From the NCBI GenBank assembly GCA_041567315.1, contig JBFGCA010000004.1:29142-93141 (forward strand): a DNA stretch of 64,000 nucleotides, read 5' to 3'. Below the pieces are notes generated by a model, which was not told the origin of the DNA, made no database searches, and saw nothing but the letters and a program-made list of their open reading frames with translations. Position numbers and translations under genes: made by a program. Position 1 is the stretch's first letter. Each line of letters opens with the position of its first letter. The stretch comes from JBFGCA01 sp041567315 (GTDB taxonomy: Bacteria; Acidobacteriota; Thermoanaerobaculia; Multivoradales; JAHEKO01). Shown here piece by piece: positions 46,681-55,518 of the stretch.

Positions 46681-48695
46681 CCGATCGATCCAACCGACGG
46701 CAGGGGAGCATCCGGGCGGCGAGTCGGGCGCGCTGGCGGCTGCCGGTCATGGCGGTGCTGGCGATCCTGGGCGCGGCGGGCATGGCGGCGCTCTCCTGCG
46801 CCGGCGGCGCCGCCTCAACGGCGGCCGGCCAGCGGGTCATCGTCCTCGGCTTCGACGGCATGGACCACGAGGTCGTGCGCCGGCTGATGGCCGAGGGCCG
46901 GTTGCCCAACATGCGCAAGCTGGCCGAGCGCGGGAGCTTCGCGCCGCTCGAGACCTCGGTGCCGCCGCAAAGCCCGGTGGCCTGGTCCAACTTCATCACC
47001 GGCATGGACTCCGGAGGGCACGGCATCTTCGACTTCGTCCACCGCGATCCGGCGACCATGCTGCCGTACCTGTCGACCAGCCGCACCGAGGCCCCCGACC
47101 GCTTCCTCGAGCTGGGCCGCTGGCAGGTGCCGCTTTCGGCCGGCAAGGTGGAGCTGCTGCGCCACGGCAAGCCGTTCTGGCAGGCGCTCGAGGAGCACGG
47201 CGTGGAGACCACCATCGTCCGCATGCCGGCCAACTTCCCGCCCTCGGGCGAGGCCACCCGCGAGCTGTCGGGGATGGGGACCCCCGATCTGCTGGGTACC
47301 TCCGGCACCTTCTCGTTCTACACCTCGGAGCTGTTCGCCTTCCAGGGGCAGGACGTCACCGGCGGCAACGTCTACGAGGTCTACCCCTACGAGGGCAGGG
47401 TCGAGGCCAGCCTCCACGGTCCCGACAACCCGTTCCGCAAGGAAAAGGAGAAGGTGGAGCTGCCGTTCACCGTGTTCATCGACCCGGCCGAGCCGGTGGT
47501 CAAGCTGGAGGTCGGGGGCGAGGAGCTGGTGCTGGCGGTCGGGGAGTGGAGCGACTGGATGGCGGTGGACTTCCCGCTGGCGCCCACCCAGAGCCTGCGC
47601 GCCGCGGTGCGGTTCTACTTGAAGCAGGCCCACCCCGAGCTCGAGCTCTACGCCTCGCCGCTCAACATCGACCCGCTGGCGCCGGCGATGCCGATCTCGA
47701 CGCCGGGCTCGTGGGCCGCCGATCTGGCCGAGGGCACCGGCGGCCGCTACTACACGCAGGAGATGCCGGAGGACACCAAGGCGCTGTCGAACGGCGTGTT
47801 CACCACCGAGGAGTTCCTGGCCCAGGCGCGGATCACCGGCGAGCAGTTCATCGACCAGTACTGGTGGGTCCTCGACCGCTTCGAGCGCGGGCTGCTGTTC
47901 TACTACTTCGGCAACCTGGACCAGACCTCGCACATGATGTGGCGGGCGATGGACCCGGAGCACCCGGCCTACGACCCCGAGAAGGACGGACCGTTCGCCG
48001 GCGAGATCGAGAGGATCTACGAGCAGCTCGACGGCGTGGTCGGCCAGACCCTCGAGCGGATGGGCGAGGACACCCTGCTGGTGGTGATGTCGGACCACGG
48101 TTTCACCAGCTGGCGGCGCGCCTTCCACCTCAACAGCTGGCTCCGGGACAACGGCTACGTGGTGCTCAAGGACCCGCGACGGAGGGACGATCCGGGGCTG
48201 TTCCTCAACGTCGACTGGACGCGGACGCGGGCCTACGCGCTGGGTCTCAACGGCCTCTATCTCAACCTCCAGGGTCGCGAGAGCCGCGGCATCGTTCCCC
48301 CCGGCGAGCGGCAAGCGCTGATGGAGGAGATCGCCGGCAAGCTGCTCGAGGTGATCGACCCGGCGACCGGCCAGCCGGCGATCACCAGGGTCTACCGCCG
48401 CGAGCAGGTCTACCGCGACCGCGGGCAGCTCGAGATCGGTCCCGACCTGCTGGTCGGCTACGCCAAGGGCACCCGCGGCTCCAACCAGTCGGCGCTCGGC
48501 GAGTTCCCGCCCGAGGTGATCGTCGACAACGACGAGCCGTGGAGCGGCGACCACTGCATGGACCACGAGGCGGTGCCCGGCATCCTGCTGACCAGCCGGC
48601 CGCTGGCCCGGCCGGCCGCCAGCCTCAAGGAGCTGGCGGCGTCGATCCTGGCCGAGTTCGGGGTCGGCGGGTTTCCGGCCGCGGCGGCCGGCTAG
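46677..48695 (+). CDS. Type I phosphodiesterase/alkaline-phosphatase superfamily lipoprotein-like paralogue
   Basis: A 672-residue paralogue of the preceding protein, starting in an ATGA overlap. The N-terminal signal (MAVLAILGAAGMAALSCAGG) has a plausible lipobox at Cys. The metal-site motifs repeat those of the neighbour: VIVLGFDGMDHEVV, PPQSPVAWSNFITGMDSGGHGIFDFVHRD, YYFGNLDQTSHMMWRAMD, VVMSDHGFTSW and WSGDHCMDHEAVPG. Both proteins also carry a beta insertion (residues about 210-310) of the same type. Gene duplication followed by translational coupling suggests that the two act together or on successive bonds of one polymer or lipid. Confidence 0.85.
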
Positions 48696-48740
48696 CCGCA
48701 GCCGGCGGCCTTCGTAGAGGACCGAGATTCGGAGACGACA

Positions 48741-48935
48741 ATGTTCGGAAAGAAATCAGTCAAGCTCGAGGCGGAGCTGGTGGCCAAGGTCAAGCGCTAC
48801 GCCGACATCGCCGGCTACTCGTCGGTCGAGGAGTTCATCACCCACGCCCTCGACAAGGAGCTGGCCAAGCTGGAGGACGCGGACTCCGAGGAGGAGATCC
48901 GCAAGCGGCTGCAGGGGCTGGGCTACATCTCGTAG
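48741..48935 (+). CDS. Small ribbon-helix-helix-like protein
   Basis: A 64-residue protein. The first half (SVKLEAELVAKVKRYADIAGYSSVEEFITHALDKELAKL) has the strand-helix-helix spacing of ribbon-helix-helix DNA-binding proteins (Arc/MetJ type). It ends in acidic residues and the short motif RLQGLGYIS. It sits 45 bases after the phosphodiesterase pair and 30 before a membrane protein gene, apparently in one operon. It could be an autoregulator, or, given the ending, a structural companion of the phosphodiesterases. No toxin is adjacent. Confidence 0.7.
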   Translation: MFGKKSVKLEAELVAKVKRYADIAGYSSVEEFITHALDKELAKLEDADSEEEIRKRLQGLGYIS

Positions 48936-48965
48936 CCGCACCCGGGTGCGCGGTCCATCGTTGCG

Positions 48966-49787
48966 ATGCGCTTGCTGAATCTCCTGGTGGGGACCCTCGT
49001 CGACGGTCTCCTGTGGCCGTTTCGCGGTCTGCCGCCGCTGGCCGGGCTGACCGTGGTCTCGCTGCTGACCGCGATCGGCATGCTGCTGGTCTTCAAGGCC
49101 ACCTCCGATCAGCCGGGACTCGAGGCGGTCAAGCGCCGCATCCACGCCTGCCTTTTCGAGATCCGGCTGTTCAACGACGACCTGCGGGCGATCCTCAGGG
49201 CCCAGCTCGAGATCCTGCGCCACAACCTGCGCTACTTCCGGCTGTCGCTGGTGCCGCTGGTGTGGATCCTGCCGCCGCTGGTGCTGGTGGTCGCGCAGCT
49301 CCAGGCCCACTACGGCTACCGGGGGCTCGAGCCCGGGCAGGCGGTGCTGCTCTCGGTGGAGCTGGAGAAGGCACCGGCCGACAGCCCGCGGCCGGCGGTC
49401 GCGGTCGAGCTGCCGGCCGGGCTCGAGCTCGAGACGCCGGGGGTCTGGATCCCGTCGCGGGGCGAGCTCACCTGGCGGCTGGCCGCCGAGCGTCGGGGCG
49501 ACTTCGAGCTGGCGGTCGAGATCGGCGGCCAGCGCTTCCAGAAGCGCGTGCGCGCCTCGGAGCGGGCGGTCCGCCGCTCGCCGCGGCGCCATCTGGGCGG
49601 CTTCGTGGACCAGCTGCTCTATCCCAGCGAGCCGCCGCTGCCGGCCGATGGACCGGTCAAGGCGATCCGCGTCGCCTACCCCGAGGACCCGGTGGTGGCC
49701 TTCATGCCCCGATGGATGTGGATCTACTTCCTGCTCGCCGTGGTCTTCGCCTTCGTGCTCCGCAGACGCTTTGGCGTGACCATCTGA
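48966..49787 (+). CDS. Three-segment membrane protein, possibly Oxa1/EMC3-like
   Basis: A 273-residue protein of unknown function. Hydrophobic helices lie at about residues 25-44 (LAGLTVVSLLTAIGMLLVF), 95-112 (LVPLVWILPPLVLVVAQL) and 250-265 (WIYFLLAVVFAFVL). Between the first two is a charged helical stretch (VKRRIHACLFEIRLFNDDLRAILRAQLEILRHNLRYF), and between the second and third is a beta-rich domain. A helical hairpin followed by a helix and a soluble domain is reminiscent of the EMC3/TMCO1/DUF106 branch of the Oxa1 superfamily, but this is inference from topology. It is the last gene of the phosphodiesterase cluster and is followed by a hairpin at 49834. Confidence 0.65.
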   Translation: MRLLNLLVGTLVDGLLWPFRGLPPLAGLTVVSLLTAIGMLLVFKATSDQPGLEAVKRRIHACLFEIRLFNDDLRAILRAQLEILRHNLRYFRLSLVPLVWILPPLVLVVAQLQAHYGYRGLEPGQAVLLSVELEKAPADSPRPAVAVELPAGLELETPGVWIPSRGELTWRLAAERRGDFELAVEIGGQRFQKRVRASERAVRRSPRRHLGGFVDQLLYPSEPPLPADGPVKAIRVAYPEDPVVAFMPRWMWIYFLLAVVFAFVLRRRFGVTI

Positions 49788-49833
49788 CGCCGACGGTCCG
49801 CGGGCCTGTTCGCGAAGTCCGCCCCAGGAGGGA

Positions 49834-49856
49834 CCGGCCGCCTCGAGGGCGGCCGG
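49834..49856 (+). terminator. GC-rich hairpin after the membrane-protein gene
   Basis: CCGGCCGCC (49834-49842) and GGCGGCCGG (49848-49856) pair perfectly around a 5-base loop, 47 bases after the stop at 49787. There is no T tract. Confidence 0.4.
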
Positions 49857-49980
49857 CGCGGGGTTGGGGGGCGGGGGACTGGCGGGGGTCAGGCCCGGAG
49901 GCACCGGGCCGGAGAGAGCCGTCGTCCGATCCGTTTCCCGAGGGAGGAAGGTCGATCGGTCATGGCGTCACTTTGCGGCA

Positions 49981-49998
49981 GCAAGCCAGGTGCCAGCC
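49981..49998 (+). repeat. 18-base dispersed motif, copy 2
   Basis: Matches 34887-34904 with one difference at the ninth base. No clear inverted partner is present at this copy. Confidence 0.45.
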
Positions 49999-50293
49999 GT
50001 TTCGCCGCGAGGTGCCACCCACTTGGTGCGGGGGACGCGGATTTGCAGGGGAATCCTCGTAACCCTCGATTTCTCAATATTATAGGTTGACTTCACGGAC
50101 GATCGTTGGCGGGGTTGCAGGGGTCTTTCAGGCCCGCGGACCGGGCCCTGCGGTCATGGACGTTGCCAATTTGTTGTCGTCCGGGAGTTCCAAAAATTGG
50201 AGGCGGGTCCGGTGGCCGAATTGCGGTCGGGGACCCGCGGCCGTCCACTAGAATCCGCCCCAGCGTCCCCACTTAGGTGCCTACGCCCGAGCG

Positions 50294-51826
50294 ATGACCG
50301 ACTACGATCCCTCGCGACCGATTCCGATCGAATCGAAGCGCGTGCCGCTGGAGCGCGAGGTGGCGCTGCAGTTCCAGAACTTCAGCGGCTTCATCCACCA
50401 GTACTCGCACAACATCTCGATGGGCGGGATCTTCATCAAGTCGGTCGATCCGCGCCCGGCCGGCAGTCTGTGCCGGCTCGAGTTCCGGCTCGCCGACGGC
50501 TACAAGCTGATCGAAGGGCGGGGCGAGGTGATCTGGGTGCGCGACCGGGACGAGAGCCCGGAGCGCCCCGCGGGGATGGGGATCCGCTTTCTGGAGCTCG
50601 AGCCCGAGAGCCAGCGGCTGATCCGGCGCATGGTGGAAGAGCACGAGCGAAAGGGCGGCAAGCCGTTCGACGTCGACCGGGTCCCCCGGGGGGCAGAGGA
50701 GGCTCCGCCGGCCTCGCCACCGCCGCCCGCTTCGACGAGCGGCCCGCCGGGCGACGGGGCCGCCGAACCGGCCGCCCCGGAGGCGGGCACCCCGGAGGCC
50801 GGCGCGTCGGAGGTTGGCACCCCCGAGGCTGGCGGCACGGGCGGCGCAGCGAAGGCGCCCGCCCTCGCGACCGGCAAGTTCCAGCTGCCCGATCTCGACG
50901 AGAAGACCTCGACGCCCGGCGGGCTCGGGCCGCCGCTGCTCGAGCCCTCGCCCGGCCCGGTGGTCGCTGGCCCGGCCCCCGCCGCGGTCTCCGGCGGCAC
51001 CGCCTCGGTCGGCCGCCGTCGCGGTCGGCGGGCGGTGCTGGTCGGCCTCGTGCTGGCCGCCGTAGCCGGTGCGGGCGCCTATGTCTGGGTGGAGCGGCCG
51101 GAGCTCCTGGGGCTCGGAGGGACGGATCTCGCTCGAACCCCGGCCGCCGGCCCGGAGCCGCCCGCCGTCGCCGACGGCTCGACGCCCGCCCGCGGGCGTC
51201 CCGCGGCCCCGCCGAGCGGAGCGGCGGAGAGCCTCCCCGCGGAAGACGACGCCGCGCCGGCGGGCGAAGGCGAGGCCGCCACCGGGGGAGTCGGCAGTAG
51301 GGGAGCCGGCCCTGCGGGGGCCGCCCGCGAGCCCGAAGGACCGGCCGAAGAGACCGCCGCGGAGACGGCGCCAGAGGAGCCGCCGTTGGGCCCGGCGGTC
51401 CCTCCGGCGGCGGCGGGCACCGGGACGGGAGCGGTCGCCACCGAACCACCGGCCGCCGCCGGTCCGTCGTCCGGTCTCGGTGTCCTCGAGCGGGTCACCT
51501 GGCGCCGCGAAGACGCCTGGCTGGTGGTCGAGCTGACCACCGCGGGCGAGGTGACCCCGGCCTCCTTCGTCTCGACGCGGCTCGAGGGGACCGCCGAGTC
51601 GCGCCACCTGGTCCGGCTGCTGGGGATCGGGGAGCCGTTCCGCAGCTCGGCCCTGAACGTCGGCGAGCCCGAGCTGCGCCGCATCCGGACCGGCCACCAC
51701 CCCGGATCCGGCGGCGGCGAGCTGCACGTGGTGTTGGACCTGGCGCGGCCCCGGGTCGAGGTCGCCCGCGCCGAGACCGCCGGCCGCACCCTGCGGCTCT
51801 ACCTGGCCGCCGCCCCGGGTGGTTAG
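50294..51826 (+). CDS. PilZ - transmembrane - AMIN-like domain protein
   Basis: A 510-residue protein with an unusual order. Residues about 15-125 are a TIGR02266-type PilZ domain (FQNFSGFIHQYSHNISMGGIFIKS...GEVIWVRDRDE...GMGIRFLELEPESQRLI). A long Pro/Ala/Gly linker includes repeated EAGTPEAGASE units. One membrane helix follows (RRAVLVGLVLAAVAGAGAYVWV, about 240-260), then another disordered stretch and a C-terminal beta domain (about 395-508: LERVTWRREDAWLVVELTTAGE...LHVVLDLARPRVEVA...LRLYLAA). That domain resembles AMIN domains, which bind peptidoglycan or secretin components. Cytoplasmic c-di-GMP sensing may thus be linked to an envelope structure. It is a paralogue of the protein at 39244 in the PilZ part only. 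Confidence 0.8.
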   Translation: MTDYDPSRPIPIESKRVPLEREVALQFQNFSGFIHQYSHNISMGGIFIKSVDPRPAGSLCRLEFRLADGYKLIEGRGEVIWVRDRDESPERPAGMGIRFLELEPESQRLIRRMVEEHERKGGKPFDVDRVPRGAEEAPPASPPPPASTSGPPGDGAAEPAAPEAGTPEAGASEVGTPEAGGTGGAAKAPALATGKFQLPDLDEKTSTPGGLGPPLLEPSPGPVVAGPAPAAVSGGTASVGRRRGRRAVLVGLVLAAVAGAGAYVWVERPELLGLGGTDLARTPAAGPEPPAVADGSTPARGRPAAPPSGAAESLPAEDDAAPAGEGEAATGGVGSRGAGPAGAAREPEGPAEETAAETAPEEPPLGPAVPPAAAGTGTGAVATEPPAAAGPSSGLGVLERVTWRREDAWLVVELTTAGEVTPASFVSTRLEGTAESRHLVRLLGIGEPFRSSALNVGEPELRRIRTGHHPGSGGGELHVVLDLARPRVEVARAETAGRTLRLYLAAAPGG

Positions 51827-51904
51827 GTTGCCTCGCCGGGCGGGCTCGGACAGAATAGGTCGATGTGCGGGGCCGCCCGGCGGCGGCCCACGGAGTGCGA
51901 ATCC

Positions 51905-52474
51905 ATGGCTTCCATCGACGCCAACAACTGCCGTCCGGGGACCAAGCTGCTGCTCGGCGGCGAGCTCTACACGGTGCTCGAGCGGGCCCACCACAAGCCC
52001 GGCAAGGGCGGCGCCTTCGTGCGCTTCAAGCTCAAGGGCATCGTCAGCGGCAAGGTGATCGACCACACCGTGCGGGCCGGCACCCGGATGGAAACGGCCG
52101 CCGTCATCACCCAGCCGATGCAGTACCTCTATCAGCAGGGAGACAACTACGTCTTCATGCACACGGAGACCTACGAGCAGCTCACCGTGCCGGACGAGCT
52201 GATCGGCTTCGCCGCCCAGTTCCTGGTCGAGAACGCCGAAGCCCAGGTCACCATGTACGAGGGCCGGCCGATCGGCGTCCAGCTGCCCCAGAAGATGGAG
52301 TTCGAGGTCACCGAGACCATCGACGACGCGGCCCGCGGCAACACCGCGACCAGCGCCACCAAGGAGGCCAAGCTGGAGACCGGACTGGTCGTGCAGGTGC
52401 CGCTGTTCATCAAGACCGGAGATCGCGTCCGCGTGTCGACCGACGACGGCGCCTACCTCGAGCGTGCGGGTTGA
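51905..52474 (+). CDS. efp: Translation elongation factor P
   Basis: A 189-residue EF-P of normal length that relieves ribosome stalling at polyproline stretches, which are abundant in this window's linkers. The KOW-like first domain reads ASIDANNCRPGTKLLLGGELYTVLERAHHKPGKGGAFVR, with Lys34 at the position modified in other bacteria. The OB domains follow (TMYEGRPIGVQLPQKMEFEV and the C-terminal VQVPLFIKTGDRVRVSTDDGAYLERAG). Lys34 with the PGKGGA loop suggests the lysylated type, but no EpmA/EpmB gene is here. ATG 51905 is set by homology; an in-frame ATG at 51863 would add an atypical tail. Confidence 0.95.
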   Translation: MASIDANNCRPGTKLLLGGELYTVLERAHHKPGKGGAFVRFKLKGIVSGKVIDHTVRAGTRMETAAVITQPMQYLYQQGDNYVFMHTETYEQLTVPDELIGFAAQFLVENAEAQVTMYEGRPIGVQLPQKMEFEVTETIDDAARGNTATSATKEAKLETGLVVQVPLFIKTGDRVRVSTDDGAYLERAG

Positions 52475-52631
52475 GGCCGCCGCCCACCCCTCCATCCGAG
52501 ACCACTGCATGAGCCCTGCAGCGAGCGCGGCCCGCCGGCCGGCGGTCGACCCGCCCCGACGGCGTCAGGGGGGCGGGCACAGATGCCGGACCCGCCACGG
52601 GCCGCCTGCCAGAGGTTCCGGCCCAGGGCAT

Positions 52632-54278
52632 TTGCGCGTGTCCCCCATCTGGGCGCTGCTCTTGATGCTGGCGGCCCCCTGGCCGCTCGCTGCCGCCGAG
52701 GCCGACGGCTGGTCGCGGCTGACCAGCGCCAACTTCACGCTGCTCAGCAACGCCGACCCGGCGGCGGCGGCCGGCGTCGCCGTCGGCCTCGAGCGGTTCC
52801 GGGCCGCTTTCGCCAGCCTCGCCCCCGAGCTCGAGCTGCGCTCGCCGGTGCCGATGAAGATCTTCGTCTTCCGCGACGCGGCGGCCTACGCCCCCTACAA
52901 GACGGCGGCCGACGGCGAAGGCGCCCGGATCCTCGGCCAGTTCCTCAGCCACCCCGACGCCGCCTACATCACCCTCGACGGCGGCGCCGCGGCGGTCGAC
53001 GCGCTGACGCTGATCCACCACGAGTTCGTCCACCACGTCATGCGGGCCAGCCTGCCGCGGGTGCCGCTATGGCTCCACGAGGGGCTGGCCGAGTACTACA
53101 GCACCTTCGGGACCGACGGCCGCTTCGCCTACCTCGGCGAGCCGGTGGCGCGCCACCTGGCCTGGCTGGAGCGCCACCAGGAGCTGGGGCTGGAGGAGGT
53201 GCTGGCCGAGAGCGCCGGGCACCGGAGCGGGCGCCAGGAGCGCGGACACGGCCCGCTGCAGCAGGCCGGCCGCTTCTACGCCGTCTCCTGGGCGCTGACC
53301 CACTATCTGCTGAGCGGCGACGAGGGGCGGCTGGCCGGTATGGCCGAGCTGCTGGTCCGCCTGCACGACGGCGAGGACGGCGTCGCCGCCTTCGCGGCCG
53401 CCTTCGAGCAGTCGCCCCGCGAGCTGGAGCGGGAGCTGCGCCGCTATCTGCTGGCCGGCGGGCTCGCCCCGGCGGCCCTGCCCCTGGGCCGGCTGGGCGT
53501 GGTCGAGTCGGTGGGCGTCGAGCCGGCGCCCCCGGCCGAGGTGCTGGTCGAGCTGGGCGGGCTGCTGGCCCACGCCGGGCGGACCGAGGCGGCCGAGGCC
53601 CATCTGCGGCGCGCTCTGGACCTCCAGCCCGAGCTGGCGCGCGCCTACGCCTGGCTGGGCCACATACGGGCCCGCGAGGGCCGCCAACCGGAGGCCGAGG
53701 CGCTGTTCGCACGGGCCCTCGAGCTGGGGGCCGGCGACGCCCTCAGCTTCGTGCTCTACGGGCGGCACCTGCTGGCCGTCGCCGAGACGGCGAGCGAGCC
53801 CGAGGAGCGGCGCCGGACGGCGACCGCCGCCCGCACCGTGCTGGCGGTGGCGACCGAGCTGGCCCCCGACTTCGCCGAGGCGCGGGCGCTGCTGGGCTAC
53901 GCGCAGCTCCTCGAAGGGGGGGACCCGGCGGCCGGGCTGGCCGAGATGACGGCGGCCCGCGAGCGGCTGCCGGGACGCATGGACCTCGCCTTCCACCAGC
54001 TCCAGCTCCATCTGCGGCTGGGGGAGAGCGACCGCGCCCGGGGGCTGCTCGAGGGCGTCCTCGAGCCGCTGGCCGACCCGGAGCTGACCGTCCAGGCCCG
54101 TGAGGCGATCGAGCGCAGCGCGTTGCTGCTGGAGGCCAACCAGGCGCTCCGCCAGGGGCGGGTCGAGCGGGCGCTCGAGCTGATCGACCACGCCATCGCG
54201 GTGACCAGCGACGACGGGCTGCGCGACGCCATGGAGGACCGGCGGCGCGACCTCGAGCGGCGGTCGGGAGGGCGCTGA
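52632..54278 (+). CDS. Exported gluzincin-like metallopeptidase domain with TPR repeats (DUF1570-like)
   Basis: An exported protein of about 548 residues. A signal peptide (VSPIWALLLMLAAPWPLAAA) precedes a peptidase-MA-like domain: WSRLTSANFTLLSNADPAAA, IFVFRDAAAYAPY, then the zinc motif HEFVH (LIHHEFVHHVM) and the gluzincin Glu in LWLHEGLAEYYS. The C-terminal 250 residues are TPR repeats (TEAAEAHLRRALDLQPELARAYAWLGHI, PEAEALFARALELGAGD). The start is uncertain: TTG 52632 or GTG 52638 lead straight into the signal peptide, whereas ATG 52509 would add 41 Arg/Pro-rich residues. The GTG of the helicase gene follows after 2 bases. Confidence 0.8.
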   Translation: MRVSPIWALLLMLAAPWPLAAAEADGWSRLTSANFTLLSNADPAAAAGVAVGLERFRAAFASLAPELELRSPVPMKIFVFRDAAAYAPYKTAADGEGARILGQFLSHPDAAYITLDGGAAAVDALTLIHHEFVHHVMRASLPRVPLWLHEGLAEYYSTFGTDGRFAYLGEPVARHLAWLERHQELGLEEVLAESAGHRSGRQERGHGPLQQAGRFYAVSWALTHYLLSGDEGRLAGMAELLVRLHDGEDGVAAFAAAFEQSPRELERELRRYLLAGGLAPAALPLGRLGVVESVGVEPAPPAEVLVELGGLLAHAGRTEAAEAHLRRALDLQPELARAYAWLGHIRAREGRQPEAEALFARALELGAGDALSFVLYGRHLLAVAETASEPEERRRTATAARTVLAVATELAPDFAEARALLGYAQLLEGGDPAAGLAEMTAARERLPGRMDLAFHQLQLHLRLGESDRARGLLEGVLEPLADPELTVQAREAIERSALLLEANQALRQGRVERALELIDHAIAVTSDDGLRDAMEDRRRDLERRSGGR

Positions 54279-54280
54279 CC

Positions 54281-55489
54281 GTGGTCCACCGCGCCATCCC
54301 GCAGCACACCGTCGCCGGGGCCGACCAGGGCTTCGAGGCCCTCGGTCTGAGCGCGCCGGTGCTGGACTGCCTGCGCCGCCTCGGCTTCGAGCGTCCGACC
54401 CCGATCCAGGCCGCGGTGCTGCCGCCGGCGCTGGCCGGCCGTGACCTGGTGGGGCTGGCCGAGACCGGCTCGGGCAAGACCGCCGCCTTTGGCCTGCCGG
54501 TGGTCGAGAGCCTGGCCCGGCGGCCCGGGACCCACGCGCTGATCCTGTCGCCGACGCGTGAGATCGCGCTCCAGAGCCTGGCCTTCGTCGAGGTCGTCGG
54601 CGCCGCCCACGGGCTCGAGACGGTGTGCGTGATCGGCGGCGTCCGCTTCAAGCCCCAGATCGACGGCCTGCGCCGCGGCGTCGAGCTGGTGCTCGCCACC
54701 CCGGGGCGGCTGCTGGACCACCTGCGCCGCGGCAACGCCCGCTTCGACCGGGTGCGCGAGGTGGTGATCGACGAGGCCGACCACATGCTCGACCTCGGCT
54801 TCCTGCCCCAGATCAACGCCGTCTTCGAGGCGCTGCCGGCCGAGCGGCGGACGATGATGTTCTCGGCCACCATGCCCGACGGAGTGGCGCGGCTGGCGGC
54901 GCGCTTCCTTCGCGACCCGGTGCGGGTCGACCTGCGCCCCGAGGGCCGGGTGGCGGAGGGCATCCGTCATCGCCTCTACCTGGTCGACCGCGACGACAAG
55001 AAGCCGTGTCTGCTCGCGCTCGCCCGCGGCGAGCCCGGCAGCATGCTGGTCTTCATGCGCCGCAAGGTGGACGCCGAGTGGGCCTGCCGCCAGCTCGAGC
55101 TGGAGGGCCATCCGGTGGAGCGCATCCACTCCGACCGCACCCAGGGGCAGCGGGTGCGGGCGCTCGACGGTTTCCGCGAGGGCGAGCACCGCATCCTGGT
55201 GGCGACCGACATCGCCGCCCGCGGCCTCGACATCCCGCGCATCCGGCACATCGTCAACTTCGACCTGCCGGCCACCGTCGAGGACTACGTCCACCGCGCC
55301 GGCCGCACCGCCCGCGGCAAGGCCGAGGGGCTGGTCTCCACCATCGCCACCTGGCGCGACAAGTCGATGGTGCGCGACATCGAGCTGGCTCTCGGTGAGA
55401 AGCTGGAGCGCTCGACCGCCCCCGGCGTCGAGCCCTACGTCGAGCTCAACCGTGGCCCACGCCGCCGCATCCGGCGCCGGCTGCTGTAG
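54281..55489 (+). CDS. DEAD-box RNA helicase (RhlE-like)
   Basis: A 402-residue ATP-dependent RNA helicase with every core motif: FERPTPIQAAVLPP (Q motif), AETGSGKTAAF (I), SPTREIALQ (Ia), VLATPGRLLDHL, VIDEADHMLDLGF (II), FSATMP (III), LVFMRRK (IV), VATDIAARGLDIP (V), YVHRAGRTARG (VI). The C-terminal extension is short and basic (RRRIRRRLL), so it lacks the RNA-binding tail of DeaD/DbpA. It probably takes part in RNA remodelling or ribosome assembly. GTG 54281 is preceded by GGGAGGGCGCTGACC, a good ribosome site. Confidence 0.92.
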   Translation: MVHRAIPQHTVAGADQGFEALGLSAPVLDCLRRLGFERPTPIQAAVLPPALAGRDLVGLAETGSGKTAAFGLPVVESLARRPGTHALILSPTREIALQSLAFVEVVGAAHGLETVCVIGGVRFKPQIDGLRRGVELVLATPGRLLDHLRRGNARFDRVREVVIDEADHMLDLGFLPQINAVFEALPAERRTMMFSATMPDGVARLAARFLRDPVRVDLRPEGRVAEGIRHRLYLVDRDDKKPCLLALARGEPGSMLVFMRRKVDAEWACRQLELEGHPVERIHSDRTQGQRVRALDGFREGEHRILVATDIAARGLDIPRIRHIVNFDLPATVEDYVHRAGRTARGKAEGLVSTIATWRDKSMVRDIELALGEKLERSTAPGVEPYVELNRGPRRRIRRRLL

Positions 55490-55518
55490 GGCGCTCCCGC
55501 TCTCCTGCGGACCCGCCG

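Larger units (their letters stand above)
49788..50293. other. 506-base intergenic region before the PilZ-AMIN gene
   Basis: No gene is called. It contains a terminator-like hairpin (49834-49856), the second copy of an 18-base motif (49981-49998), an AT-rich stretch around 50065-50095 (including TTGACT) and a TAGAAT box (50249-50254) 39 bases before the next start. Short frames on both strands lack ribosome sites and family patterns. Confidence 0.5.

Noticed and set aside
49864..50085. Short open frames in the gap before the PilZ-AMIN gene
   Set aside because: No ribosome site, and composition is typical of random GC-rich DNA on both strands.
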